Source of the DNA: CAYVMP01 sp964452635
GTDB taxonomy: Bacteria > Patescibacteriota > Minisyncoccia > Phycocordibacterales > DATDWN01
Length of the DNA: 58,905 bases
Direction: 5' to 3'
NCBI GenBank assembly: GCA_964452635.1
Contig: CAYVMP010000002.1
Coordinates: 1 to 58,905 of the forward strand
Positions 1 through 8,079 of the stretch are shown piece after piece; positions within the stretch are counted from its first letter, which is position 1; every line of letters starts with the position of its first letter. Under the pieces are notes generated by a model, which ran no database searches, was not told where the DNA came from, and was given only the letters and a program-made list of their open reading frames with translations. A program made the translations under genes and the position numbers.

Positions 1-2
1 AA

Positions 3-34
3 ATCAAAATAGCTCCATATGGAGCTATTTTGAT
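3..34. terminator. Palindromic hairpin, probable terminator
   Basis: This is a perfect 32-nt palindrome whose arms end in A- and T-runs, so it could terminate transcription in either direction. It lies just downstream of the minus-strand gene ending at 53. Confidence 0.6.
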
Positions 35-52
35 AAATCACAGTATTGTGCG

Positions 53-268
53 CTATGCGTCTTGAAGGTTTGGAAATTTTTCTGCAAATTCTGCCATCCA
101 TTTATCGTTTTCTTCTTTCGGATTTGCCATTATTCTCTGTTCGATTTCTGGATGTGCCTCATGGATGTGTTTCCATCCAGTATCTATCATTTCTTTTGCG
201 TCTGAACCTGTAATCACCTCAGAACATGTTTCCGGACCACCCATTTCACTGCATAGTATTTTTTTCAT
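53..268 (-). CDS. Small DUF1059-like protein
   Basis: A 71-aa soluble protein beginning MKKILCSEMGGPETC. The early Cys, the GG and a His-rich middle (HIHEAH) resemble DUF1059, a small bacterial family of unknown function. The frame stays open upstream to 382, but the internal ATG at 268 is the better start because the upstream part is AT-rich and has no family match. A TATAAA box ends 7 nt before this ATG and there is no Shine-Dalgarno, so a leaderless message is likely. The gene is divergent from the RNHCP gene. No biochemical role can be given. Confidence 0.75.
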   Translation of the reverse strand: MKKILCSEMGGPETCSEVITGSDAKEMIDTGWKHIHEAHPEIEQRIMANPKEENDKWMAEFAEKFPNLQDA

Positions 269-369
269 ATGTATTTTTATATAAATAACATTAATAATTA
301 TAAGACTAAGTGTATCACAAATAATCGATTTATTTTCTTTTATATAAAAATGGATTACTATGTACCAAT

Positions 370-690
370 ATGTCATCAACATTTCAACGAAAGATTGAGA
401 ATTTTATATGTGAGAAATGTGGTTTCTCTGTAGAAGGGAATGGCTACACAAATCATTGCCCAGAATGTCTGTGGTCAAAACATGTCGATATTCATCCTGG
501 GGACAGATTGGCAGAGTGTGGCGGAATGATGGAACCTGTGCGTGTTGAAGTAAAAGGCGGGGAATACACAATCATTCACATCTGTACTGCGTGTGGACTT
601 GAAAGGCCAAATAAAGCAGTTGCAGAAGATAATTTTCATATGCTTGTCCAGATATCCGCAGAGCATTCAAAGAAGTTTCAATCTTCCTAA
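370..690 (+). CDS. RNHCP-domain zinc-ribbon protein
   Basis: A 106-aa protein with two Cys pairs near the N-terminus (CEKC, then NHCPECLWSKHVD) followed by PGDRLAECGG and a later CTAC. This is the pattern of the RNHCP family, small putative zinc-binding proteins whose function is not established. Length is normal for the family. A TACTAT box at 356-361 ends 8 nt before the ATG and no Shine-Dalgarno is visible, suggesting a leaderless mRNA. The stop codon lies 1 nt from the end of the convergent protease gene, so no terminator fits between them. Confidence 0.85.
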   Translation: MSSTFQRKIENFICEKCGFSVEGNGYTNHCPECLWSKHVDIHPGDRLAECGGMMEPVRVEVKGGEYTIIHICTACGLERPNKAVAEDNFHMLVQISAEHSKKFQSS

Positions 691-691
691 A

Positions 692-1879
692 CTAATTTTT
701 TGTTAACTCATCCGTAATGAGCTTAGTCAATGTCGGTGCCCAGCTTTTTTGGAAGTTGTGGGCTACGGTGGCTATATCTGTTGCGAGGAATTGAGACAAA
801 TCCTTACCTGTCTCTGTTTTGAGTGCTCTACTGATGTATGCAAGAGTAATAGCTCGAAGATCCCGTGTGTCCGTTGTATCACCGTCCGATGATGTAGAAA
901 TAATCCCTATGAGCGTGCCACGAGCATCAAACACTCCTCCACCCGATGCACCCTTTTGTGATATGACTGTCCCCGGAACAGAAATGAGGTCAACAGTATC
1001 CGCTTTAAATGTAAATATGTCTGCAATCTTCGTAATGGCACTTGTGAGGTATAAATCTTTGAGGATTGAAATTCCTCCAAGAAATCCAGCAGGGTAGGAG
1101 ACAAGTGCAGTGTACTCACCACGGTCTATATCCTCTCGAGTATTCGGTGGTATGAAAGGGAATACAGATGGGAGGGGGGTACCATCGGTGCTTTCGGTGA
1201 TGTGTAGGAGCGCAAAGTCGTTTTCACCTGTTCCTTTAGGATCGGTTTGCTTGAGGATGCCTTTATTTGCCTGTACCCATGTTGGCGATACATACACAAG
1301 CTCTGCTTTATATCGAGGATAGGCAGGACTTCCGGTGCGAATCGTACATTCGACAAAGTTCTGTGCAGAAAAATTTTCAAGAAGCCAGTACTCTGCTACA
1401 TGCGCATTGGTAAGGATGACTCCGCGTGAGTCAATAATCACACCGCTCGCAGTGATCGGGTAGAGTGTGCCTGCTGTTTGGGTGGTACAGAGAATATTTA
1501 CAAGAGCGAGTCGTGCGGATGTGTTAACCGCATTTAAATCCGGTGGGGTAGTGGACGCTGGTTTAAGAGGAATTGTTGGTGTTGACGTTGCTACAGTGGA
1601 ATTTTTGATAGTGATTTGTTTTACTTTCTTTGTTGATTTTGATGTAGTAGGTGTGGTCGTTGCTGTTTTTGGTGTAGTTGTTGCGAGAGCACTGGATTGA
1701 GAAGTGGTTTCGGTTTGCGTGCGGGTTTGTGCTACCGGTAATTGGTACCCCATAGTTTTTCTCCATGCATTCTGTGTAAATGTGTAGACAGAGAGGGGAA
1801 TCGGTCGAAATGATGCAAATACAAGGAGAGACGAGAGTGAAAGAAGTGCAATGATGAGAATTATTTTCAATCGAAGCAT
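692..1879 (-). CDS. Membrane-anchored trypsin-like serine protease
   Basis: A 395-aa protein with an N-terminal membrane segment (about residues 5-25), a Thr/Ser/Pro/Ala-rich linker (about 50-115) and a chymotrypsin-fold protease domain. The catalytic triad is visible: His160 in LTNAHVAE, Asp221 in ENDFALLHI and Ser312 in GASGGGVF. There is no PDZ domain, so it is a DegP-like protease core without the usual C-terminal part. The active site should lie outside the cytoplasmic membrane, fitting a role in envelope protein turnover (inference). An extended -10 (TGCTATACT, 1886-1894) ends 6 nt upstream of the ATG. Confidence 0.85.
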   Translation of the reverse strand: MLRLKIILIIALLSLSSLLVFASFRPIPLSVYTFTQNAWRKTMGYQLPVAQTRTQTETTSQSSALATTTPKTATTTPTTSKSTKKVKQITIKNSTVATSTPTIPLKPASTTPPDLNAVNTSARLALVNILCTTQTAGTLYPITASGVIIDSRGVILTNAHVAEYWLLENFSAQNFVECTIRTGSPAYPRYKAELVYVSPTWVQANKGILKQTDPKGTGENDFALLHITESTDGTPLPSVFPFIPPNTREDIDRGEYTALVSYPAGFLGGISILKDLYLTSAITKIADIFTFKADTVDLISVPGTVISQKGASGGGVFDARGTLIGIISTSSDGDTTDTRDLRAITLAYISRALKTETGKDLSQFLATDIATVAHNFQKSWAPTLTKLITDELTKN

Positions 1880-1964
1880 GTGTATAGTATAGCATATTGG
1901 TTTCGTTGCGAATCTAATTGATTTTTGGTACTATCATGTACGTGCATTAAGTAGTTTCTTTCAT

Positions 1965-2035
1965 GCGGGACTAGTTAATCGGTATAACAACAGTTTTCCA
2001 AACTGTGGTGGGGAGTTCGACTCTCCCGTCCCGCA
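1965..2035 (+). tRNA. tRNA-Gly (anticodon TCC)
   Basis: A full cloverleaf can be folded: 7-bp acceptor stem (1965-1971 with 2028-2034), a 4-bp D stem with GG in the loop, a 5-bp anticodon stem (1990-1994/2002-2006) around a loop with TCC at 1997-1999, a 4-nt variable loop, and a 5-bp T stem with loop TTCGACT. The discriminator is A and the CCA end is not encoded. At 71 nt it is short but complete. It reads GGA/GGN codons. Confidence 0.93.
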
Positions 2036-2042
2036 CAAAGCT

Positions 2043-2717
2043 GTGAATAAAAATGTTTCAATTCTAGTAATAATAATTGTACTAATCACGACTGGTTTTT
2101 TCTATTTAAACAAAAATAAAATTACTACATTATCTCCGCTTGCAACCAGTACGCCAATTATAATAACAAATAAAAACACTGAATTAGTAGACGGGAAAGT
2201 TAGTTGGCTTAGATATGAAAACAATGAGCTTGGTGTAAGTTTTGACTATTATGGATATCCAGAAAATAATTTTAGAATGATGAAAGGTGATACTGGCAGA
2301 CAATTCAATGCCAGCTTCGTTTTGCCTTCAAAAACTCAAGTTTTTATGACTTCGAGAACAACAGATTATTCTATTGGAAAAGGTGAGACAACGGTCGGAT
2401 CTTGGGGTTACGGAACGATTGGAGGTAAGTATTATTTAAAAAATCACGATAAATTATCAGATTTTGAAATCCATCCAGACGAAACATGGCTTCTTGGGAA
2501 TGGTGACACCTCCCTAGTTTTTATAGGTAAAAATTTTGGTCCAGAGTATGAATATGATGATTTACCTATTTGGGTAACTCTAAATACAAAAAATAAAGAA
2601 TTTCCCGGCATCGGCCTACAAGTTTATTATGAAGGAGGTAACCACAAAATAACTGATGAAGATATCGAATATATAAAAAGGATTATATCTTCTATCAAAT
2701 TTTCTAATTCTAATTAA
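2043..2717 (+). CDS. Hypothetical N-anchored extracytoplasmic protein
   Basis: A 224-aa protein with one N-terminal hydrophobic segment (about residues 5-22), a short Thr/Ser-rich linker and a soluble domain that begins near LGVSFDYYGYP and ends IKRIISSIKF. That start-and-end pattern resembles small PsbP/MOG1-like domains common in Patescibacteria and is similar in layout to the gene at 57335. The GTG start lies only 7 nt after the tRNA-Gly gene and no ribosome-binding site is visible, so it may be co-transcribed with the tRNA. It is more AT-rich than its neighbours. Function is unknown. Confidence 0.65.
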   Translation: MNKNVSILVIIIVLITTGFFYLNKNKITTLSPLATSTPIIITNKNTELVDGKVSWLRYENNELGVSFDYYGYPENNFRMMKGDTGRQFNASFVLPSKTQVFMTSRTTDYSIGKGETTVGSWGYGTIGGKYYLKNHDKLSDFEIHPDETWLLGNGDTSLVFIGKNFGPEYEYDDLPIWVTLNTKNKEFPGIGLQVYYEGGNHKITDEDIEYIKRIISSIKFSNSN

Positions 2718-2788
2718 TATAATAAATCAGTTATATATTATCTGCATACATTCGGTTCTAACTTCGTGCAATAACCTGCACAAAAATA

Positions 2789-2813
2789 TCCGCCACGTGT
2801 TTAGGGTGGCGGA
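2789..2813 (-). terminator. Intrinsic terminator
   Basis: An 8-bp GC-rich stem (2789-2796 with 2806-2813) is followed on the minus strand by a T-rich tract. It suits the end of a minus-strand transcript through the histidine phosphatase gene. Confidence 0.7.
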
Positions 2814-2824
2814 ATGACCTATCT

Positions 2825-3511
2825 CTACCAGTATTTTTGGTTATACGTGTGCAAAGAAGGTTTCAGGTCTTTGTTAAAAGTGTAGACAGTCACACCACAA
2901 TTGACAGGACTTTGGGATGAGTCCTCCAGAAACTGTTCAAGTGTATCCAGTGACCATTTTTCCAAGATAAACCTGATGAGAGTGATGACTCTGCCGTGGG
3001 TGACGAGAAGTGTGTTCTTCTCTCTCTGTGAAGAAAGGAGATGAGTAATAGCGGGCTTCAATCTATCACAGACATCCATCAAGCTTTCTCCTCCAATCGG
3101 TCTTGCAAATATTTGGCCGACAGTTTCCCAATACTGTTTGTTCCATGGGAAGCACTTTTCGATTTCTGCCCCTGTCATCACGTACCCATACCCACTCTCA
3201 CGTTCACGGAATGATGTGTCTTCGATAACTTCTTCTACCGAGACATCGAGTAGTAGTTGCTCGAGTGTTTGCTTTGTTCTTGTGTACCCACTATGTACCG
3301 CAGTGTGATAGCGTACTCCGTGTGCACTGAGAGCGTGTCCAGTACGGTTTGCTTGGGTAAATCCATGTTCAGTAATGGAAACTCGATGATCGGGTATGTT
3401 TCTAAAACGATCTCGTGTTTCATCTGTGTTAAAAAATACAGGTGCGTGTGCCCGTACTCTGTTTAATAGCGACTCCGCATGTCGAACAATGGTGAGACTC
3501 GTTGTATTCAT
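2825..3511 (-). CDS. Histidine phosphatase family protein
   Basis: A 228-aa phosphoglycerate-mutase-fold protein. The phosphohistidine motif is near the N-terminus (TIVRHAES, the RHG motif with Ala for Gly) and the second catalytic His is in LLVTHGRV. Members dephosphorylate small molecules or proteins and the substrate cannot be told from sequence. An AAAGG run lies upstream of the ATG, a weak Shine-Dalgarno. A second, only distantly similar member is encoded at 11808. It is divergent from the TrmB-type regulator. Confidence 0.85.
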   Translation of the reverse strand: MNTTSLTIVRHAESLLNRVRAHAPVFFNTDETRDRFRNIPDHRVSITEHGFTQANRTGHALSAHGVRYHTAVHSGYTRTKQTLEQLLLDVSVEEVIEDTSFRERESGYGYVMTGAEIEKCFPWNKQYWETVGQIFARPIGGESLMDVCDRLKPAITHLLSSQREKNTLLVTHGRVITLIRFILEKWSLDTLEQFLEDSSQSPVNCGVTVYTFNKDLKPSLHTYNQKYW

Positions 3512-3669
3512 TTTTCAGAGAACCTTTCTGTTTTGAGTATATAATAGTTTAAAAAATGTGAACTGATTGTAATGCGTATTTGTATATAAAATATAATTAA
3601 TTATAAAAATACATTGTAAAATAAAAATCTTTTGTTATAATATTTATGTACTATAGATAATACACAAAT

Positions 3670-4410
3670 ATGGAAATACAACATGTTTTGGAAAATTTAG
3701 GCCTATCTTTGCTCGAAGCACGAGTATATCTCTCGCTTTTAACACACGGAAGAATGACCGTTTCTCTCGTATCACAAGATACTGGGGTGTATAGACCAAC
3801 AATATATCGAATACTCCCAACACTTATAGAAAATGGTTTGGTTTCAAGTGTTATTGTAAAAAAGAGAAAATTCTATGTTGCAGAGGATCCACATCGTTTA
3901 TCACGATTGATTACAAATAAAAAAAGTGATCTCGAATCAATTTTGCCTGATTTGTCTCGAATTTTTGGTGGAGTGCAGGCAAAGCCAGTAGTTTCTTTCT
4001 ATGAGGGCAAGAAAGCAATTCAGCATATTTATGAGATTATGACGGAGAGATTGAAGAAAGGAGAGGCTTTTTACAGGTATGAATCACCTCGAGATCACAA
4101 AATTTTAAAAAACTATTACCCTGATTTATATCGGAGAAGAACAGGGGGATCAAATAGTGAGATTGAGAAGTATGTTATAACGAATGAAGTCACAGAAAAA
4201 GATAGATTAAAAAGACTTACTCGTCATACGCGGTATATACCAGAAACCATAGATACATTTGATTACAATATATCTCAGATTATCTATAAAGATACAGTTA
4301 TGTTTGTTGACTATGATACTGAGACAGCAACAGTTATTCAAAATAAACGCTTTGCAGATTTTCATTATAGATTGTTTCAAATATTGTTTTCGAAATTACC
4401 TCATTCGTAG
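3670..4410 (+). CDS. TrmB-type HTH transcriptional regulator
   Basis: A 246-aa protein. Residues about 1-70 form a winged helix-turn-helix of the TrmB type (LGLSLLEARVYLSLL, then a recognition region with TGVYRPTIYRIL). A ligand- or partner-binding region follows, with the family-like SFYEGKKAIQHIYE. TrmB proteins control sugar or other metabolic genes in archaea and some bacteria, and short forms like this are frequent in Patescibacteria. The very AT-rich upstream gap (3512-3669) holds candidate promoters for this gene and the divergent phosphatase. Its target is unknown. Confidence 0.82.
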   Translation: MEIQHVLENLGLSLLEARVYLSLLTHGRMTVSLVSQDTGVYRPTIYRILPTLIENGLVSSVIVKKRKFYVAEDPHRLSRLITNKKSDLESILPDLSRIFGGVQAKPVVSFYEGKKAIQHIYEIMTERLKKGEAFYRYESPRDHKILKNYYPDLYRRRTGGSNSEIEKYVITNEVTEKDRLKRLTRHTRYIPETIDTFDYNISQIIYKDTVMFVDYDTETATVIQNKRFADFHYRLFQILFSKLPHS

Positions 4411-4413
4411 AGA

Positions 4414-4449
4414 CATTCAAAAAGCGCTCGTGTGAGCGCTTTTTGAATG
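4414..4449. terminator. Bidirectional terminator
   Basis: A 16-bp perfect stem with a GTGT loop and A/T-rich flanks lies between the convergent regulator and HU genes, so it can serve both. Confidence 0.9.
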
Positions 4450-4466
4450 ATAGAAAGGGGAGAGGA

Positions 4467-4739
4467 TTATTTTACTGCATCCTTCAATCCCTTTGCTGCA
4501 CGGAACTTTGGAACTTTCATTGCAGGAACAGAGATTGATTCACCTGTTCGAGGATTTCGTGCCTGACGAGCTGCACGAGTCTTGGTTGAAAAGATACCAA
4601 GACCTGCGATAGATACCTCACCACCCTTTTTGAGTGTGCCTACAATAGAATCAATAATCATATCTACGATTTCTTCTGCTTGAACCTTTGTACCACCGAG
4701 CTTCTGGTGGACTGCGTCTACAATAGATGCTTTATTCAT
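4467..4739 (-). CDS. hup: HU-family DNA-binding protein
   Basis: A 90-aa histone-like protein of normal HU length. It has the N-terminal dimerisation helices (MNKASIVDAVHQKLGG), the GLGIF segment and the DNA-contacting arm, recognised by ARNPRTGESISVPA. It bends and compacts DNA as a dimer. It is monocistronic: a TTGCAC-16-TATAAT promoter lies upstream (4800-4827) and a shared terminator downstream. HU versus IHF subunit cannot be separated with certainty, but this is the only such gene here. Confidence 0.95.
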   Translation of the reverse strand: MNKASIVDAVHQKLGGTKVQAEEIVDMIIDSIVGTLKKGGEVSIAGLGIFSTKTRAARQARNPRTGESISVPAMKVPKFRAAKGLKDAVK

Positions 4740-4799
4740 ATAATTTCTTAAATAAATTACGGATAATGACGAACTAAATCGACGGCTACTACGCTATAC

Positions 4800-4827
4800 A
4801 TTATATAGTAAGGGTTTTTTAGTGCAA
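4800..4827 (-). promoter_or_regulatory. Sigma70-type promoter of the HU gene
   Basis: On the minus strand, TTGCAC and TATAAT are 16 nt apart. The expected start site leaves a leader of about 55 nt before the HU ATG. Confidence 0.65.
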
Positions 4828-4866
4828 CATATTGAAAATATATCAAAAATGTTGTGTAGATCTGGT

Positions 4867-6396
4867 CTATCGTGCAAACTCAATGCTTCGTGATTCACGA
4901 ATCACATTCACTTTTATCTCTCCTGGGTATTTGAGTTCGTTTTCAATACGGATTGCTATGTCTCGTGCCATTTTATGTGCCTCAAGATCTGTGACTTCTG
5001 TTGGTGTTACGAATATTCTGATTTCACGGCCAGCTTGGAGAGCATATGCTTTCTCAACACCGGTAAATGATGTTGCGACTGCTTCCAAATCACCAAGACG
5101 TTTGAGATAGTTTTCAATACTATCACTTCGGGCACCCGGTCTGCTTCCGGAAATAGCATCAACTGCCTGAACAATCATTGATTCGAGTGTTTCGTACGGG
5201 TATTCCTCGTGATGTGCCTGCATCGCCTTAATGATTGCTTCGTCAGTTCCAAATTTCTGGAGGATTCTGCGTCCGATTTCTACATGTGATCCAGCAACTT
5301 CGTGGTCGAGCGCTTTGCCGATGTCGTGTACGAGTGCACCTGCTTTGGCAACTGCTACGTTTGCACCGATTTCTTCAGCAATCATTCCTGCAAGGTGGGT
5401 CATCTCGACTGAGTGTGCGAGTACATTCTGTCCATAGCTGGTTCGGAAATGTAGTCGTCCGAGAATAGAGATAACACGAGGATCCAGTCCGAGTACACCT
5501 GTCTCGTACACAGCTTCCTCGCCTTTTTGTTTTATAATTTTATTAATTTCCTCCTCAGATTTCTTTACAATCTCTTCGATTTTTGCAGGTTGAATGCGTC
5601 CATCGGCAATGAGTTTCTCTAGAGCGGTCTTTGCAACCTGACGTCGAACAGGATCAAATGACGATATAGTAATTGATCCCGGTGTGTCATCAACAATCAC
5701 CTCAACACCAGTCACACGTTCGAATGCTTTTATATTTCTACCTTCTTTTCCAATAATTTTGCCTTTAATATCATCATTCGGAATGCTTACGTGTGTCGTG
5801 AGCATGTCAGATGTAACTGAATTTGCGAGTCTTTGGATTGATGTTGCAAGAATGGATTTTGCTTTCTGCTCAAATCTTTCCTCGCCTCCTATTTCTAGTT
5901 TGTGAATGCGGGCAAGAATATCTTCCTCCGATTCCCGCTCAACTTTCTGTAGAATTTCTTTTCGAGCTTCTTCTTGTGTGAGTTGTCCAATCTTCTGCAA
6001 CTCTTCTTTTTTCTGACGTTCAAGTTTTTCTGTGTTTTCTCGAATAGCTTTTATTTCCTCGATTCTCTGTTTAATCTGTTCAACTTCTCTATCAATGTCT
6101 GTCTGTCGGTTATCGAGCAACTCTTCCTTTTTAATCAATCGATCTTCTGTTTTCTTTTGTTTTTCTTCTTTTTCTTTGATTTCTGCACGAGCTTCTCGCA
6201 GAATCTCTTCTGCTTTTTTCTCTGCTTCGTCTATGATTGTTTTGTGTTTCTGCTCAGCTTCAAGTTGCATCTCCTTCAACTCAAGCTCCATAGAGCCCTT
6301 TTTACCGAGTGAGATGATGAGACGCAAATAATAGCCGAGCCCAATGCTGACCACTGATGTTCCTGCAAGGAGGAACAGTACTAATTTTAATGTCAT
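4867..6396 (-). CDS. rny: Ribonuclease Y
   Basis: A 509-aa membrane-bound endoribonuclease that starts mRNA decay. The order is: N-terminal membrane helix (about residues 3-25), a long charged coiled coil (about 35-190), a KH RNA-binding domain (GKIIGKEGRNIKAFE near 211-225) and an HD phosphohydrolase domain with LVHDIGKALDHE (metal-binding His357-Asp358). Length matches the family. The ATG at 6396 directly precedes the hydrophobic helix. A TTGACT-17-TATAGT promoter about 170 nt upstream gives an untranslated leader. Confidence 0.97.
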   Translation of the reverse strand: MTLKLVLFLLAGTSVVSIGLGYYLRLIISLGKKGSMELELKEMQLEAEQKHKTIIDEAEKKAEEILREARAEIKEKEEKQKKTEDRLIKKEELLDNRQTDIDREVEQIKQRIEEIKAIRENTEKLERQKKEELQKIGQLTQEEARKEILQKVERESEEDILARIHKLEIGGEERFEQKAKSILATSIQRLANSVTSDMLTTHVSIPNDDIKGKIIGKEGRNIKAFERVTGVEVIVDDTPGSITISSFDPVRRQVAKTALEKLIADGRIQPAKIEEIVKKSEEEINKIIKQKGEEAVYETGVLGLDPRVISILGRLHFRTSYGQNVLAHSVEMTHLAGMIAEEIGANVAVAKAGALVHDIGKALDHEVAGSHVEIGRRILQKFGTDEAIIKAMQAHHEEYPYETLESMIVQAVDAISGSRPGARSDSIENYLKRLGDLEAVATSFTGVEKAYALQAGREIRIFVTPTEVTDLEAHKMARDIAIRIENELKYPGEIKVNVIRESRSIEFAR

Positions 6397-6567
6397 GGAA
6401 TGTAATATTCCTCTTCAGGCAATAATAAACCTATGGAAGGCGAGATGTTCGTATATTCTGTCTAATCTGTATAGTCATAAGTGTTATGAATTGTTGGAAT
6501 TCTCTGATACCAATGGGGTTGTCTGTACTGAATGAAAAGAAACGGAATTTAAAATGGTAATACCACA

Positions 6568-6596
6568 ACTATAATAGATATAGAGCATAAAGTCAA
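6568..6596 (-). promoter_or_regulatory. Promoter of rny
   Basis: On the minus strand, TTGACT, a 17-nt spacer and TATAGT. Its -35 box touches the hairpin that ends the clpP transcript. The predicted leader is about 165 nt. Confidence 0.6.
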
Positions 6597-6621
6597 AAAA
6601 CCACCTGACCGGTGGTTTTTT
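6595..6621 (-). terminator. Terminator after clpP
   Basis: A stem of CCACC/GGTGG extended by A6/T6 pairing, with a 5-nt loop, lies 25 nt past the clpP stop. The T-run exists on both strands, so it could work either way. Confidence 0.8.
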
Positions 6622-6645
6622 CAGATCTTCTTCAGTAGTACTTTA

Positions 6646-7215
6646 TTATAGTACCTTGTCTATTATTCCGTATTTCTTTGCTTCCTCTGCTGACATGAAG
6701 AAGTCACGATCAATATCCTTTTCTATCTTTGAGATTGATTGACCAGTGTTTTTTGCCATGATTTTAGCAAGATTTTCTCGAAGTTTGATGATTTGCTTTG
6801 CGCGGATTTCGATGTCTGATGCCTGACCTTCTGCTCCTCCAAGTGGCTGGTGTATCATCACTTCTGAGTTTGGAAGAGCCATGCGTTTACCCTTTGTCCC
6901 TGCAGAAAGCAACCATGCACCTCCTGATGCTGCCATTCCTATGCAGATGGTTGATACATCATTTTTAATATGGTTTATGGTGTCAATCATTGCAAGTGTT
7001 GCAGATGCAGATCCTCCGGGAGAATTAATGTAGAGCGAAATGTCTTTCTTCGAGTCCTCTGACTGGAGGAAGAGAAGTTGGGCAATAACAATATTTGCAA
7101 CATGGTCATCGATTGGTCCATCGAGGAAAATAATGTTGTCACGCAATAGTCGCGAATAAATATCATACGCTCGCTCTCCAAACTGTGATTTTTCTATAAC
7201 GGTTGGTATTAACAT
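6646..7215 (-). CDS. clpP: ATP-dependent Clp protease proteolytic subunit
   Basis: A 189-aa serine peptidase that forms the tetradecameric core of Clp proteases and works with a ClpX/ClpA-type unfoldase, not encoded here. The triad is Ser97 (GMAASGGA), His122 (MIHQPLGG) and Asp171 (DRDFF). The residue after the catalytic Ser is Gly instead of the usual Met. There is essentially no propeptide. In many bacteria tig-clpP-clpX are adjacent; here tig lies nearby on the same strand with rsmE, oppositely oriented, between them. The leader carries the hairpin described at 7244. Confidence 0.96.
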   Translation of the reverse strand: MLIPTVIEKSQFGERAYDIYSRLLRDNIIFLDGPIDDHVANIVIAQLLFLQSEDSKKDISLYINSPGGSASATLAMIDTINHIKNDVSTICIGMAASGGAWLLSAGTKGKRMALPNSEVMIHQPLGGAEGQASDIEIRAKQIIKLRENLAKIMAKNTGQSISKIEKDIDRDFFMSAEEAKKYGIIDKVL

Positions 7216-7243
7216 GGTGTGGGTTGGTTATGTGTAAAATATC

Positions 7244-7266
7244 AAATCTCTTTCTCGACGAGATTT
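7244..7266 (-). promoter_or_regulatory. Hairpin in clpP leader with GTCGAGAAA loop
   Basis: A 7-bp stem (AAATCTC/GAGATTT on the minus strand) closes a 9-nt loop reading GTCGAGAAA, 29 nt before the clpP ATG. The same CTC, GTCGAG and AAA-GAG words border the nested repeat elements at 28471 and 50024, so this may be a simple or empty form of that site. It could also be a translational control hairpin. Confidence 0.5.
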
Positions 7267-7346
7267 TGTTACTAAAAACGTTACGTAAATATACCAGAAA
7301 TTAAAAATAAGACAAAATCGACAAAATGTAGTACAGTATGAGTACT

Positions 7347-8048
7347 ATGAGAATCCATCGATTCTACGTTAAAACTCCAATCACTGACTCAACATATGAG
7401 ATTTCTGATCGTGACCTCGTTCATCAGTGGAAGAAAGTGTTTCGGTATAATGTTGGAAGTCAGGTGATTGTGTTTGATGGATCGGGGACTGATCACCTCT
7501 GTATGATTTCTTCTCTCAGAAATCTTGGCGCGACGCTTGTGGTGATACGCAAGACTCGAACAGTGAGTACGGTGCATCGGAGTGTATGGATGTGTGTATC
7601 ACTTATCAAGAAAGATAATTTTGAGATGGTGGTGCAGAAGGTAACTGAACTCGGAGTCACTCACATTGTTCCGATTCTCGCTGAACGAAGTGAAAAGAAA
7701 AAAATAAATATGGAGCGACTTGAGAAAATAAGTATCGAAGCATCAGAACAGTCGGGGAGAGGGGATGTGCCTCAGATCATGCCACTTACAACACTCTCTG
7801 ATCTGTTTGCTCGAGGAGTGTTACCTCAGGAAAAAATAGTCCTGCACCCAGACGGTATGGATTTTCGCCTTCATATTTCAAATGGCAACCCTTCAACACT
7901 TGCAGTATTCATTGGTTCAGAGGGTGGATGGAGTGACAAGGAAATACAAATGTTTCAATCGTACAATATTCCTGTGCTCAGTCTTGGTTCACAGATACTC
8001 CGTGCAGAAACAAGCGCCATTGCAGTCGCAAGTGCACTCCTCATTTAA
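7347..8048 (+). CDS. rsmE: 16S rRNA (uracil-1498-N3)-methyltransferase
   Basis: A SPOUT-class methyltransferase that methylates U1498 of 16S rRNA using S-adenosylmethionine. The N-terminal PUA-like part begins MRIHRFYV. The C-terminal SAM-binding knot has the signature IGSEGGWSDKE and LGSQILRAETSA. The frame also has an ATG at 7338, but MRIHRFYV is the usual family start, and a TACAGT -10 at 7332-7337 would leave the first ATG upstream of the transcript. Length (233 aa) is normal. It is convergent with tig, with 31 nt between stops. Confidence 0.93.
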   Translation: MRIHRFYVKTPITDSTYEISDRDLVHQWKKVFRYNVGSQVIVFDGSGTDHLCMISSLRNLGATLVVIRKTRTVSTVHRSVWMCVSLIKKDNFEMVVQKVTELGVTHIVPILAERSEKKKINMERLEKISIEASEQSGRGDVPQIMPLTTLSDLFARGVLPQEKIVLHPDGMDFRLHISNGNPSTLAVFIGSEGGWSDKEIQMFQSYNIPVLSLGSQILRAETSAIAVASALLI

Positions 8049-8079
8049 GAGCCTGTTTAGAATTTAGACACGGTTTGAC

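Noticed and set aside
5974..6312. Phe-rich ORFs antisense to the RNase Y coiled coil
   Set aside because: Lys/Glu-rich coiled-coil coding sequence reads as Phe/Leu/Ser on the other strand; this is a shadow, not a membrane protein.
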